Of a DNA stretch of 64,000 nt, positions 44,185-53,404 are shown piece by piece; the stretch's first letter is position 1; each line of letters begins with the position of its first letter. The notes beneath the pieces were generated by a model, which had not been told where the DNA came from, made no database searches, and saw nothing but the letters and a program-made list of their open reading frames with translations. The stretch comes from Planomicrobium sp. YIM 101495 (lineage in GTDB: Bacteria; Bacillota; Bacilli; Bacillales_A; Planococcaceae), in NCBI RefSeq assembly GCF_009707665.1, contig NZ_WLZW01000001.1, positions 1,736,001 through 1,800,000 on the forward strand, given 5' to 3'. Position numbers and translations under genes: made by a program.

Positions 44185-44817
44185 CTAGTTAAAAACTTCG
44201 TTGATGGCTTCCCGGTCATAATCCAGAATCCATTCATTGAAGCTCTCATAAAGAGGCCGGATTGTTTCACGGGAAGTTGCCACAAGATCGCAACCACGGT
44301 CGTCATAGACGTGAAAAATCGTCTCATTTTTCGGGTGGACAAAATAGAGCGATTGGAAATTTGCTTTTGAGAAACCCATGTCCTGCTCAATCAACAAAGT
44401 GAGTATTCGGTGGTAATGGATCTCGGAAGGCTTGCATGGCAATACCCAGCGATGTGTGCGCCAATTTCCAGACTCATCATCTTCCGGAATATAATAAGGC
44501 AATTCGGTATGCTTGAGCCGGTACAATAACTTGTGATCCTTCACGAGTGTCTTCCACATTCGTACGTTCCCTGTTTTCACCCGTCTACTGTAGCGGTGAA
44601 TATCCATGACGATCCACAATTCCTCATCAAGTGGATAGATTTCCTCGAACAAGGTGAGCGCGCGCCTGTATGCTCCCTTCAAGTATGGACTGCCCGAATA
44701 GTATTGTTCCTTCTTCGCGCCTAGCCCAAGCTCGAACCGCAATCCAATCGGCCATTCATAAAAGAGACCGGGTTCGAGCCGCATATGCTTGAAATGCTTC
44801 TCCAAAAAATCATTCAC
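44185..44817 (-). CDS. DUF3885-like hypothetical protein
   Basis: 210 residues, soluble, with the N-terminal GLFYEWPIGLRFELGLG and a C-terminal YDDRGCDLVATSRETIRPLYESFNEWIL stretch, the latter typical of DUF3885 proteins of Bacillales. Starts at GTG 44817 with AAAGGAG ten bases upstream. Function unknown; such genes are sometimes found near toxin-immunity islands, but nothing of that kind is adjacent. Confidence 0.72.
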   Translation of the reverse strand: MNDFLEKHFKHMRLEPGLFYEWPIGLRFELGLGAKKEQYYSGSPYLKGAYRRALTLFEEIYPLDEELWIVMDIHRYSRRVKTGNVRMWKTLVKDHKLLYRLKHTELPYYIPEDDESGNWRTHRWVLPCKPSEIHYHRILTLLIEQDMGFSKANFQSLYFVHPKNETIFHVYDDRGCDLVATSRETIRPLYESFNEWILDYDREAINEVFN

Positions 44818-44944
44818 GTGTCTATCTCTCCTTTATATCCCTCAACTCAGCATGCGCATATTCATGCACATTAATATTCATGCTTATTCTTGTTAGTGCC
44901 AGGAATTGTTATCCTCAAGCAGCACCCATAGCGCTTCGAACTAC

Positions 44945-44994
44945 TTATCCACATGGGGATAAGTAGTTTACTTGCTACTTTTACGTTATCCACA
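44945..44994. other. DnaA-box cluster
   Basis: Perfect boxes TTATCCACA at 44945-44953 and 44986-44994, both on the plus strand, and a one-mismatch inverted box TGGGGATAA at 44954-44962. The first and third also form a 12-base inverted repeat (AACTACTTATCC...GGATAAGTAGTT). It lies in a 180-base intergenic region. Confidence 0.55.
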
Positions 44995-44999
44995 ACCCT

Positions 45000-45932
45000 T
45001 TACATTCTATTTTGCCGAATCCAGTCCGCAAGATCGAACACATAACTTTCTTTTTCTGACTGCAGCAATAATTTCGCTCCACGTGCGTAAGTGAGCAGGA
45101 TGTCGATTTTTCTGCCTTTCGCGTCCGACAAGATCAACTCCTGCACGGTTCGATACCGATTACCATTTCGTTTGCAGAGGAAGTAACGCCCATGATTTGC
45201 ATAGCCTCCCGAAAATAAAATCCAATCTTCATGAACAGCAAAAACCGTAGCTCCTTCGATATCCGGTATCCGGTAAACCGTCTCCCCATTTTTCCAGATG
45301 CCGATGTGAAAATCATCGTAAAAATAAAACCACACTTCTCCGTCTGCCACGACGTTCATCGCATAGCAATCAGAAATGAAATGATCTCGTGGTTGGTCGT
45401 GCCATTCCACCATATTCCCTTCTGTATCCCAACCGATCAGCCCTTTTTCTCCGATCGGCTGTTCCCAATGATTATTTCCATAAACACCTTCGTCAAAATA
45501 ACCAGTCCAAATTCTTCCGTCTCCGGTTGCAGATAAATGGTTGATGCCGTCACCAAGGCAAAACGACCGAGTAATTTTCCCAGTCAGATCGAATACTCTG
45601 CCATTCCGTTCTTCTTTTCCACCCTCATGAAAAACAGAGCGAGAACTCGCCAATAACAGCTCGTAATCACTTAAATACTCAATGAAATGATAACTCCACT
45701 TTTGATTTTTCAATGGTACCTTTATGTACTGTCCATCTTTGAAAATAACTGCTTCATGATCCATTGGTTGTTCCACCATGCCTCCAGGAACCCCTTCAGC
45801 CAATATCTCACTTTCACAAATCGTCCAGAGCACGCAAATCTCACCATTCGGCCCCAGCGAAGCGGCTCGCACAAAGGAGTTCCCTTCCCACAAGGCCACT
45901 GGCTGCATTTTCACCTTCTCAGCTTTCTTCAA
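45000..45932 (-). CDS. Hypothetical protein, possible beta-propeller
   Basis: 310 residues without signal peptide or membrane helix, rich in Trp/Tyr/Gly with repeated DGRIWTGYFDEGVYG, DGEVWFYFYDDFHIG and EDWILFSGGY segments that suggest propeller blades. I choose TTG 45932, which has AAGGAGG six bases upstream; ATG 45908 is the alternative. Its start overlaps the GNAT gene end, so the two are co-transcribed. No named family. Confidence 0.7.
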   Translation of the reverse strand: MKKAEKVKMQPVALWEGNSFVRAASLGPNGEICVLWTICESEILAEGVPGGMVEQPMDHEAVIFKDGQYIKVPLKNQKWSYHFIEYLSDYELLLASSRSVFHEGGKEERNGRVFDLTGKITRSFCLGDGINHLSATGDGRIWTGYFDEGVYGNNHWEQPIGEKGLIGWDTEGNMVEWHDQPRDHFISDCYAMNVVADGEVWFYFYDDFHIGIWKNGETVYRIPDIEGATVFAVHEDWILFSGGYANHGRYFLCKRNGNRYRTVQELILSDAKGRKIDILLTYARGAKLLLQSEKESYVFDLADWIRQNRM

Positions 45933-46494
45933 GTTCTTCCTCCTTATTCTTCATCAGCGCCCAGTCCGTCCGCAGCAAAGAAAAGACCAATGCATCATGT
46001 GACTTCTCTCCTTGAAACAAGTAGCCTCTAAGCGTTCCTTCTAGTTCAAACCCCATCTTCAGCAAAAGTCCATTCGATTTTTCATTTTGAGGAAAAGTGA
46101 TCGCGGCCATCCGAAATATCCCAAGCTCCTCGAATGCATAACTGAGCACGCCCGCCATCGCCTCTGAAATGTAGCCGCGCTTCCAATGATCCGGATGAAG
46201 CTCGTAGCCAATCTCCGAACGCTTGAGACGCAGCTTCATATTGTTGAGACCGATACTACCGATAAATTCTCCGGTCTCCTTCAGGACGATGCCCCAACGG
46301 ATTCCTTGGCGAATCTGGTAATACGTATGGAATGAGGAAATCAATTCTTCTGCTTCCAATCGACCCGCCAGCTTATCCATTCCATAATAGCGAATCACTT
46401 CATTCTCCGTCAAAATCTCGAAGATGCGGTCGGCATGCTGTTGCGTCAATTCGACTAACTGAAGACGCTTTGTTTCAATCAATGGGAATACCAT
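45919..46494 (-). CDS. GNAT-family N-acetyltransferase (RimJ/RimL-like)
   Basis: 191 residues. The fold is marked by PLIETKRLQLVELTQQHADRIF at the start, the EFIGSIGLNNMK strand, and the acetyl-CoA loop ELHPDHWKRGYISEAMAGVLSYAFEEL. Members acetylate ribosomal proteins, amino acids or antibiotics; target unknown. ATG 46494 is supported by AAAGGAT and family length. A longer frame to 46554 would read through the parS site and lacks a ribosome site. Confidence 0.85.
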   Translation of the reverse strand: MVFPLIETKRLQLVELTQQHADRIFEILTENEVIRYYGMDKLAGRLEAEELISSFHTYYQIRQGIRWGIVLKETGEFIGSIGLNNMKLRLKRSEIGYELHPDHWKRGYISEAMAGVLSYAFEELGIFRMAAITFPQNEKSNGLLLKMGFELEGTLRGYLFQGEKSHDALVFSLLRTDWALMKNKEEELEES

Positions 46495-46528
46495 AAGATC
46501 ATCCTTTCCCCAAATATTTCTTATGCGA

Positions 46529-46554
46529 ATGAATGTTTCACGTGAAACATTCAT
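46529..46554. other. parS centromere-like site (Spo0J/ParB binding)
   Basis: TGTTTCACGTGAAACA at 46534-46549 matches the B. subtilis parS consensus TGTTNCACGTGAAACA exactly and lies in a perfect 26-base palindrome. It sits between the GNAT and heme monooxygenase genes. Such sites cluster around the replication origin in Bacillota. Confidence 0.88.
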
Positions 46555-46620
46555 CGCTTTTCATCTTCTTTAGATGAACCAATCATACCAAAAATTCTGT
46601 AAACAAAGGAAGTAGCCATC

Positions 46621-46645
46621 GTTTTTTATTGGTAGGAGCGGGTAT
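46621..46645 (+). promoter_or_regulatory. Candidate sigma-B promoter of the heme monooxygenase gene
   Basis: GTTTTT (46621-46626), 13-base spacer, perfect GGGTAT (46640-46645), about 60 bases before the start codon. The -35 is only partly matched. Confidence 0.5.
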
Positions 46646-46707
46646 AGAAAAGAAGCATGGCTGCATGAATCCGAGAAGGAGCCCATCATCTAAAGGAGTG
46701 GAAATAA

Positions 46708-47049
46708 ATGATCGTTGTAACGAACCATATTCGCTTGAGAAAAGGAGCCGGCGATGTCATGGCTCCGAACTTCACACAACCCGGTAAGCTGCAGGCACTC
46801 GAAGGCTTCGTGAAAGTCGAAGTGACGAAGACGCTGAAACTGCCCGACTATGACCAATTGAACGTCCACACCTATTGGCAGGACATGGACAGCTTCGATG
46901 CATGGAAAAACAGCGAAGCGTTCCGCGAAGCACATCAGCGCCCAGAGTCCGGAACCAACGATAATCCAAAAGAATCACCGATTCTCCACAGTGAGCTGGT
47001 GATTTCTGAAGTCGTCTCCGTTCTGGAAGCAAAAAAAGATCAGCACTAA
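46708..47049 (+). CDS. Heme-degrading monooxygenase (IsdG/HmoA family)
   Basis: 113-residue ABM-fold enzyme. The catalytic triad is at Asn6, Trp66 and His76, the same numbers as in Staphylococcus IsdI, so heme cleavage with iron release is likely. In Bacillus the relatives are HmoA/HmoB. It is monocistronic, with a candidate sigma-B promoter and a strong terminator, and with no iron-uptake genes or Fur box recognised nearby. That suggests heme turnover under stress rather than host heme scavenging. Confidence 0.87.
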   Translation: MIVVTNHIRLRKGAGDVMAPNFTQPGKLQALEGFVKVEVTKTLKLPDYDQLNVHTYWQDMDSFDAWKNSEAFREAHQRPESGTNDNPKESPILHSELVISEVVSVLEAKKDQH

Positions 47050-47053
47050 ACAG

Positions 47054-47101
47054 AAAAACGGAACAGGTACGTCTTCCAGAGACGCCTGTTCCGTTTTTTT
47101 T
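47054..47101. terminator. Terminator after the heme monooxygenase gene
   Basis: 14-base arms 47054-47067 and 47085-47098, then T-run. Confidence 0.9.
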
Positions 47102-47106
47102 ATCTA

Positions 47107-48097
47107 TCATGCAGATAGCGGTTCCGCAGCCGGCTTGCCGAAATAATAACCTTGGAAAAGCTCATAGCCTTCTTCCTCGAGCCACTCGAAATCGTGCTGT
47201 TCTTCTATGCCTTCAGCGAGCGGCACAGCTCCTACTTCTTTCGCTTTCGCTAGAAACTTCAACGCAATACGCTGTTTTTCCTTATCCTCCGCTATTCCTT
47301 GCACATATTGCATATCGAGCTTCATATAATCCGGCATAAGTTCAGCAAGCGCCTGCATTGTGCTGTACCCTTCCCCCACATCATCCAGCGCATAATTGAA
47401 GCCGCGCTCTTTGTAGTAAACCAAAATCCGCTTCAAATGATCCAAATCTTCCACTTTCTCGGTCTCGACTACTTCGAATATTAGCTGTGCAGGATTCACA
47501 TCCAAACTTATAGACAGTTCAATCGTTGACCGTAGACAATGTTCCGGAGAATAAATGGATGTCGGAATAAAATTGATGAATGCCTTTACGTTTTCGAGCC
47601 GGGCAGCATGCCTAACAGCTGTCATCCGGCAGGCGCGGGCCAGCGCATATAGGTGGCTACGGCTTCTTGCTGCGGAAAAGATTTCATTGGGGTAAATGAG
47701 TGTTCCTTCTTCCCCAGTGAAACGGGCCAGTAATTCATAGCCATAGATGGACCTGTCCGCCGAAAGAATCGGCTGGTAATGGCAGAAGATCCGCTCATTA
47801 CGGATGACGTCATCAATTCACTGTGCTTCAAAATTTTCTTCGATCTCCGCAAGCGGTCTCCACGCGGCTCCATCCACTTTGAAGAAAACTGCCGAAGCGT
47901 CCATATGATGCAGACAGAAATCCCAGAATTCCCGTGCGCCCCCATTCTTCTGTTGTAAAGCCTGCTTCTTTGCTCTCCGCTTCCCAGACGCCACGCTTCA
48001 AATGTCCCGTTACTTCTTCAAGCACCGATTCATTCTCGCTCCCTTCGAAACGGAACTCGAATAGCAAATTATTCACTGCACAATTAGAACAATTCAT
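47107..48097 (-). pseudogene. Broken EAL-domain (c-di-GMP phosphodiesterase) gene
   Basis: A once-continuous gene starting at ATG 48097 (AAGGAG site; MNCSNCAVNN) and ending at 47107. The first ~54 codons are read until a run of five C/G at 47939-47943, where one extra base shifts the frame. The continuing frame (AREFWDFCLHHMD...) then meets TGA at 47820-47818. After the stop the EAL domain continues intact with YGYELLARF, ALDDVGEGYS, MKLDMQYVQ, PLAEGIEE and FQGYYFGKP. Two lesions indicate a pseudogene; an internal start giving only the C-terminal part cannot be excluded. Confidence 0.85.
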
Positions 48098-48199
48098 CGC
48101 TCTCCTTCTTTCCTGTAAAAGTACTGAATATAGCATATCCTACTTTTTACAAAATGTCTTTTTTAACTATTTCGTAAGGTGGAATTTTTCAAAAAAATA

Positions 48200-48250
48200 G
48201 GGCTGACTGCGTAGGCCTCTGTTCTTTCGGGATTGAATGAAAAAGTGATG
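48200..48250. repeat. Imperfect direct repeat, copy 1
   Basis: About 51 bases beginning GGGCTGACTGCGTAGGCC and ending AAAAAGTGAT. About three quarters identical to copy 2. Confidence 0.7.
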
Positions 48251-48429
48251 GGGTGTCGGATGAGCAGCCGCTTGTCGCTCCGGACAGGGCTCCCGGAAGA
48301 AGCCAGGCTGAAGGGATGCCCGTCTTCTTCCTCCGCCCAGTCCATAGCCGCTCCTGCGCTGGTGGAGTGGATGAATTGGGAGAGAGAGGAATTTTTGTTT
48401 GTTCTATTATTTTCATCGGCCATGTTTTT

Positions 48430-48481
48430 GGGGGCTAACTGCGTAGGCCCCGACTCTTTTATGATTGAGTGGAAAAGTGAT
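48430..48481. repeat. Imperfect direct repeat, copy 2
   Basis: Begins GGGGCTAACTGCGTAGGCC and ends GGAAAAGTGAT. Lies 230 bases after copy 1, so the spacing unit is about 230 bases. Confidence 0.7.
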
Positions 48482-48754
48482 AAACCGTGAGGACAATGCT
48501 GTGCTACGTCAATTGGATTATATTGGGGTATCTTATATATAAAGGCATCTTATGAATAGGAATGGATTCCAAAATAAGCGTAAAATTTCCCTTTATGTCA
48601 TGAAAATTCGCCCGTTTTCCCTCTTTTGGGGCAAATAGAGGGTATTTCTCCTGTTATTCTTGCGGAATTCCCTTTTATTTTCTCGATAAGGGGAATTTCT
48701 CCCTTTATTTATCTTCATCGATAGCCCGGAGTACCGTAAGAGGCTAAGAAAGCA

Positions 48755-48807
48755 GAAAAAAGACCGTCCCTGAAAGTCATGTGTTATGACCTTCAGGGAC
48801 AGCCCCG
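48755..48807 (-). terminator. proBA terminator
   Basis: Arms 48766-48780 and 48786-48800 (GTCCCTGAAAGTCAT with its near complement), then T-run on the minus strand. Confidence 0.85.
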
Positions 48808-48817
48808 GTTTCTCACT

Positions 48818-50074
48818 TCATTTCACTTGCCCTTGCCCTTGAATCAAGTATTTGGACGAGGTCAAGGCATGCAGCCCCATTGGTCCACGGGCGTGCAGCT
48901 TTTGTGTGCTAATGCCAATCTCCGCTCCAAAACCGAATTCAAAGCCATCTGTGAAGCGGGTCGACGCATTGTGGTAAAGAGCCGATGCATCCACACCGCT
49001 CATGAATTGGCTGACACTCTGTGCATCTTCCGAGATGATCGCCTCCGAGTGTTTCGTGCTGAACTCGTTAATATGGTCGACCGCTTCGTTCACAGATGCC
49101 ACCACCTTCACTGCCACTGCCAAGTCAAGATATTCAGTCGCCCAATCAGCCGCTTCCGCAGGTACAATCGACTCTCCACACGCGTATACGGTTTCGTCTC
49201 CGTGGATCACAACTTCTTTTTCCTGCAAAGCAGTAACCAATTCGTTCAAATGCTTCGCTGCCCACTGCTCATGAACGAGGATCGTCTCACAAGCATTGCA
49301 GACAGATGGCCGCTGCGTTTTTGCATTGATGGCGATGGATAGCGCCATTTCGAGATCCGCCGTTTCATCGATATACAAGTGGCAATTGCCCGCTCCTGTC
49401 TCGATGACCGGCACCGTCGCATTCGCCAATACGGTCTGAATCAGCTTCGCTGAGCCACGAGGAATCAGTACATCCAAATAACGGTTCATCTTGAACATGT
49501 GCCCTGCCGCCTCGTGGCTCGTATCTTCGATCAATTGCACCGCTTCTTCCGGGAAATCTGCTGCCGCAAGCGCTTGGCGGATCACTGCAACCAGTGCCTT
49601 GTTCGAATGGAAGGAGGAGGAACTGCCTCTCAAGACGACCGCGTTGCCCGTCTTCAAACAAAGACTTGCCGCATCCACTGTCACATTCGGGCGGGCTTCA
49701 TAAATCATGCCGACGACGCCGAGCGGCACACGGATTTTCTTCAGCTGCAAGCCGTTCGGACGCTCCCACTCTTCCAGGATCTCGCCGATCGGATCTTCCA
49801 ATTCCGTCAGCTGAATCAACGCTTCTGCTATCGCCTCGATCCGGCCATCCGCTAAACTGATGCGGTCAAGCACCGATGCCGACATCCCTTTTGCATTTCC
49901 CGCTTCCAGATCCTTCGCATTTTCCAGCAGTAATTCCTCTTCCGCTTTCACGAGATGTTCTGCAATCGAGCGAAGCGCTTCATTTTTCTGCTTGCCTGTT
50001 TTCTGTGCGATGTCTTTCGCAGCAGCTGCCGCTTTGGCTGCTTTACGTTCAATTTCATTTTCTGTCAAAATCAT
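48818..50074 (-). CDS. proA: Glutamate-5-semialdehyde dehydrogenase
   Basis: Second enzyme of proline synthesis: reduces gamma-glutamyl phosphate with NADPH. 418 residues, ALDH fold, with [27 protein letters not shown] and catalytic cysteine in [16 protein letters not shown] 50074 lies four bases inside the proB end (ATGA overlap), preceded by GGGGGTGAG. Long upstream in-frame codons belong to the proB region and are excluded. Ends at a hairpin. Confidence 0.96.
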   Translation of the reverse strand: MILTENEIERKAAKAAAAAKDIAQKTGKQKNEALRSIAEHLVKAEEELLLENAKDLEAGNAKGMSASVLDRISLADGRIEAIAEALIQLTELEDPIGEILEEWERPNGLQLKKIRVPLGVVGMIYEARPNVTVDAASLCLKTGNAVVLRGSSSSFHSNKALVAVIRQALAAADFPEEAVQLIEDTSHEAAGHMFKMNRYLDVLIPRGSAKLIQTVLANATVPVIETGAGNCHLYIDETADLEMALSIAINAKTQRPSVCNACETILVHEQWAAKHLNELVTALQEKEVVIHGDETVYACGESIVPAEAADWATEYLDLAVAVKVVASVNEAVDHINEFSTKHSEAIISEDAQSVSQFMSGVDASALYHNASTRFTDGFEFGFGAEIGISTQKLHARGPMGLHALTSSKYLIQGQGQVK

Positions 50075-51198
50075 TTGCTCACCCCCATCTCCGTCAAGCT
50101 GAACCATTGATTGCGGTGGATCACCACTTGGCGACGCCCTGTTTTCGTAATGACCCGCGCTTCCTTGCTGCACAGCCCTTTGATTTCCATCAGTTCTTCG
50201 GAAGAAAAATTCACTTGGCCACGCCCGATCACTTCCCCGCGTGGATTGATTACTTCCACCACATCCTCAGCCGAAAAATGGCCATGGATATCAGTCACGC
50301 CGACTGGCAGTAAGCTTTTCCCTTGTTCGAGAATCGCTCTTGCCGCCCCTTGGTCGACCGTGATTTTGCCACGTGCAATCGAGTGGAGTGCAAGCCATTG
50401 TTTGGAATTTTTCACACCGCCTCCCTGCGCCCCGCCGATGTATGTGCCATCGCCTTTTCCTTCCAGGATTTCAAGCAATTTATTTTTTCCACTACCAGAA
50501 CCGATGAACACTTGAGCCCCTAGGCTTTTCGCCGTCCGGGCCGCTTCGACTTTCGAACGCATCCCGCCTGTCCCCATTTTCGAGCTGCTGCTGGATGTCG
50601 CTTTGATCAAGTCGTCGCTAATATCGGACAAGTAATTGTATTTTTTCGCGTTTGGATACACGTGCGGATTTTGCGCGTAGATGCCGTCAATATCCGTCAA
50701 GATAATCAATTCATTCGCATGGACGATGCCGCTGACGAGAGCCGACAACATATCGTTATCTCCGAATGTCAGTCCCTTGACCGACACGGAGTCATTTTCA
50801 TTGATGATCGGCAGCACTTGCCGCTTCAATAATTCCTTGAGCGCACCGTTAACGTTTTGGTAAAGCTCTTTGTACAGCAAGTTCTGTCGTGTCAAAAGGA
50901 GCTGCGCTGTCGTAATGCCGTGCTTGCCGAATTGTTCGGTGTATTTCTGCATCAGCTGCCCTTGCCCGACAGCAGCGGCCGCTTGCTTCCCTGATATTGT
51001 TACGGGACGCGAGCTATAGCCCAAATCCTTGAATCCGGCTGCCACTGCACCGGAAGACACGAGAATTACTTCATGTCCTGCCGACTTCAGCTTCGCCATT
51101 GCCTCCACATGTTCCTGAAGTTTTACTTCATCCAATTCCCCGTCAACTGTCGTCAATGAGCTGCTGCCGATTTTGACAACCACTCTCTTTTTCTTCAA
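50071..51198 (-). CDS. proB: Glutamate 5-kinase
   Basis: First enzyme of proline synthesis: phosphorylates the glutamate gamma-carboxylate. 375 residues: amino-acid-kinase domain ([12 protein letters not shown] at the start, [23 protein letters not shown]) and a C-terminal PUA domain ([18 protein letters not shown]). The start is one of two adjacent TTG codons (51201/51198); spacing from AAGGTG and homologue length favour 51198. No T-box leader is seen upstream, so this is probably the anabolic or osmotically regulated copy; proline feedback on the enzyme is known for the family. Confidence 0.95.
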   Translation of the reverse strand: MKKKRVVVKIGSSSLTTVDGELDEVKLQEHVEAMAKLKSAGHEVILVSSGAVAAGFKDLGYSSRPVTISGKQAAAAVGQGQLMQKYTEQFGKHGITTAQLLLTRQNLLYKELYQNVNGALKELLKRQVLPIINENDSVSVKGLTFGDNDMLSALVSGIVHANELIILTDIDGIYAQNPHVYPNAKKYNYLSDISDDLIKATSSSSSKMGTGGMRSKVEAARTAKSLGAQVFIGSGSGKNKLLEILEGKGDGTYIGGAQGGGVKNSKQWLALHSIARGKITVDQGAARAILEQGKSLLPVGVTDIHGHFSAEDVVEVINPRGEVIGRGQVNFSSEELMEIKGLCSKEARVITKTGRRQVVIHRNQWFSLTEMGVSK

Positions 51199-51314
51199 CA
51201 ACTGTCACCTTCCATTCCTCATTCTCACTTTTCAAACATTAGTATTATTATTCACTCTTACGTATAATAAGTCAATATTGATTCATTAGATTGCATAAAA
51301 AATTAACGATCAAA

Positions 51315-51355
51315 ACGAAAGCAAGCGGAGATACCCAATGAGCACTCTCCGCTTG
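51315..51355 (-). terminator. ilvE terminator
   Basis: CAAGCGGAGA/TCTCCGCTTG arms (51322-51331, 51346-51355); the T-tract on the minus strand is interrupted. Confidence 0.65.
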
Positions 51356-51419
51356 TTGTTTATGTTCGATATAAATGACTTGAAAGAGGGAGGGAGAAAG
51401 GAAACCATCCTACAACTCG

Positions 51420-52499
51420 TTATTCCACTTCGACCGTCCAGTTGAACGTATCTTCCACGCTGCCGTTTTGGATGCCTGTAATCGTGTCGTAGATCTTTTG
51501 GGATAATTCGCCGATCTCGCCATTGTTGACTTTCATCGTCCGTTCTTTCCAGCTCAGCTCGCCGACCGGAGAAACGATGGCAGCTGTACCTGTGCCGAAT
51601 ACTTCTTCGACTTTGCCTTGCTCGTACAAGTCGAAGAGTTCATCGATTGCAATTTTTCGCTGACTCACTTTCATTCCCCATGATTCCAGCAATTCAATAA
51701 CAGACTTACGTGTGATGCCGTGCAGGATACTGCCGTTCATCGCAGGCGTCACGACTTCCCCATCGATCTTGAAGAAAATGTTCATGCTACCGACTTCCTC
51801 GATGTAACGCTTCTCGATGCCGTCAAGCCACAGTACGTCGGCTTTCCCTGCTTCTTTCGCAGCTGCTTGTGCCTGGTAGGCCGCTGAGTAGTTGCCAGCT
51901 GTCTTTGCCATACCTGTTCCGCCTTTAACTGCACGTGTGAAGCTGTCTTCCGCGTGGATGACGACTGGCGTCAAGCCCCCTGGGAAATAAGAGCCGACCG
52001 GTGCTAGGAGGATCATCATCTTATATTGACGTGAAGGAGATACGGCTAATTTCGGCTCCGTAGAGATGATGAATGGACGGATGTAGAGGGACGTACCTTT
52101 CGTGCCTGGCACCCAATCCTTCTCTAGTGAAACGAGCTCCTTCAAGTATTCCAGGATTAACTTCTCGTCAACCGGCGGGATACTCATCCGTTCGCTCGAT
52201 AAGTTGAGTCGTTTAAAGTTTTCGTCCGGACGGAATAGGAGGATGCGATCGTCAGCCGTGCGATATGCTTTCAATCCTTCGAAGACCGTCTGTCCGTAGT
52301 GGAAGATCATCGCAGCCGGATCCAGCGTAATCGGTGCGTACGGTTCGATTTTCGGGCTATGCCATCCTTTCCCTTCCTCATAGTCCATGGAGAACATGTA
52401 ATCGGTCATAACCGTGCCGAAAGGAATTTGGTCACCCACCGGTTTTGATTTCAGGTGAAGGTTTTCGATGATCTCTAGTTGTGTTGTTTTTGTCTGCAT
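51420..52499 (-). CDS. ilvE: Branched-chain amino acid aminotransferase
   Basis: PLP fold-type IV transaminase interconverting Leu/Ile/Val with their 2-oxo acids. 359 residues, class II-type (BCAT2-like) with GQTVFEGLKAYR, the PLP lysine region GGTGMAKTAGNYSAAYQAQ and EVFGTGTAAIVSPVG. ATG 52499 has AAAGGAG eight bases upstream. Monocistronic, away from ilv-leu genes, as YwaA/YbgE are in B. subtilis; T-box not seen. Confidence 0.94.
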   Translation of the reverse strand: MQTKTTQLEIIENLHLKSKPVGDQIPFGTVMTDYMFSMDYEEGKGWHSPKIEPYAPITLDPAAMIFHYGQTVFEGLKAYRTADDRILLFRPDENFKRLNLSSERMSIPPVDEKLILEYLKELVSLEKDWVPGTKGTSLYIRPFIISTEPKLAVSPSRQYKMMILLAPVGSYFPGGLTPVVIHAEDSFTRAVKGGTGMAKTAGNYSAAYQAQAAAKEAGKADVLWLDGIEKRYIEEVGSMNIFFKIDGEVVTPAMNGSILHGITRKSVIELLESWGMKVSQRKIAIDELFDLYEQGKVEEVFGTGTAAIVSPVGELSWKERTMKVNNGEIGELSQKIYDTITGIQNGSVEDTFNWTVEVE

Positions 52500-52649
52500 G
52501 TAAAAAACTCCTTTCGCCATCTCATAGGCTTATCGTTATTTCGGATAATTATACACCTTTCTTTCAAAATTGCATGTGTTTTTAAAATTATTTAAAAAAC
52601 ATGAGAAAAGTCCTAATGAAAGACCCCTTTCACTGAAAAAAATGGCAAA

Positions 52650-52677
52650 AGAAAAAGGCCATTCAGCGAATGACCTC
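52650..52677 (-). terminator. Terminator overlapping the Nudix gene stop
   Basis: Nine-base arms 52655-52663 and 52667-52675 with one wobble pair. The hairpin includes the last codons, and T5 follows on the minus strand. Confidence 0.75.
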
Positions 52678-53283
52678 CAAGAAATGCATTAAAATTTTGG
52701 CAGTCATTCCCCAAATGACCTTGTCTCCATAAATATAAAAGTGCTCATCGACTTTCTTTGTGCGCCAATTGTAATTTTCCCCTCCAGCAATCAAATCATA
52801 AGGGAAACTCTCTTCAGGCTGGGCGTCAAAATCGACACGATACACTTTCGGCTCCGTTTCATTGAAAAATGACAACGGCACCGTAAAGAAGCTATCGACT
52901 TCTGCCAGATTCGGATCAAACACCGCTTTTGGATCGATAAAGCCTGCATACGTGTAGACGAGCATCCCGAACGGGGAAACGATGTAATCCAGCGGCCGGA
53001 TATTCGTCATATCCGTTCGGCGGATGCCGAGCTCCTCCATCGTCTCACGGATGGCGGCAGCTTCGGGGCTGACATCTTCCGCATCAATCCGCCCTCCAGG
53101 GAAACAAATATCGCCCGGCTGGTTGCGCATGTTTAATGACCGCACTTCGAACAGCACATGGATCTCCCCATCTTTTTCAATCAGCGGCAGTAAAATCGCA
53201 AATTTCGCGAATTCCTTTGCGCCTAATATATCCGGTTCCCGATTCTCCACTTTTGCTAAAATCTGCTCTGTATCCACTGTCAT
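52663..53283 (-). CDS. CoA pyrophosphatase (NudL/YeaB-type Nudix hydrolase)
   Basis: About 206 residues. The CoA-specific UPF0035 motif LFEVRSLNMRNQPGDICFPGG directly precedes the Nudix box (GGRIDAEDVSPEAAAIRETM then EELGI), so hydrolysis of CoA or acyl-CoA to phosphopantetheine and ADP is expected. Three start codons crowd the 5' end; ATG 53283 is given, but GTG 53277 is better placed relative to GAGG (eight bases). Divergent from the LACC1-type gene. Confidence 0.87.
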   Translation of the reverse strand: MTVDTEQILAKVENREPDILGAKEFAKFAILLPLIEKDGEIHVLFEVRSLNMRNQPGDICFPGGRIDAEDVSPEAAAIRETMEELGIRRTDMTNIRPLDYIVSPFGMLVYTYAGFIDPKAVFDPNLAEVDSFFTVPLSFFNETEPKVYRVDFDAQPEESFPYDLIAGGENYNWRTKKVDEHFYIYGDKVIWGMTAKILMHFLEVIR

Positions 53284-53404
53284 CACCTCGCGTCTATTCT
53301 TCTATCTTACCAAAATCCATGTGATTTTACTGATTCCCCGATTCTTTCTTTTCAACACTGCAATTTGTTAAGATGAATGAAAAAGGATGAGAAAGGAAGA
53401 TTCC

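Larger units (their letters stand above)
48098..48754. other. Gene-free repeat region
   Basis: About 650 bases with no convincing coding frame. It contains an imperfect direct repeat (listed separately), then an AT-rich tract (48580-48715) with recurring short motifs such as AATTTCCCTTTAT and GGGAATTTCTCCC, and an inverted repeat near 48670-48702 (AATTCCC...GGGGAATT). It looks like an assembly of interspersed intergenic repeats. Confidence 0.6.

Noticed and set aside
47818-47820. Programmed read-through of TGA in the EAL gene
   Set aside because: A frameshift is also needed upstream and no SECIS-like or read-through context is visible; pseudogenisation is simpler.
48233-48490. 85-codon frame in the repeat region
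   Set aside because: No ribosome site, no family resemblance, and it runs into repeat copy 2.
51199-51419. T-box leader before proBA, and a similar search before ilvE
   Set aside because: No T-box sequence, specifier stem or anti-terminator is seen; only the ilvE terminator is present.
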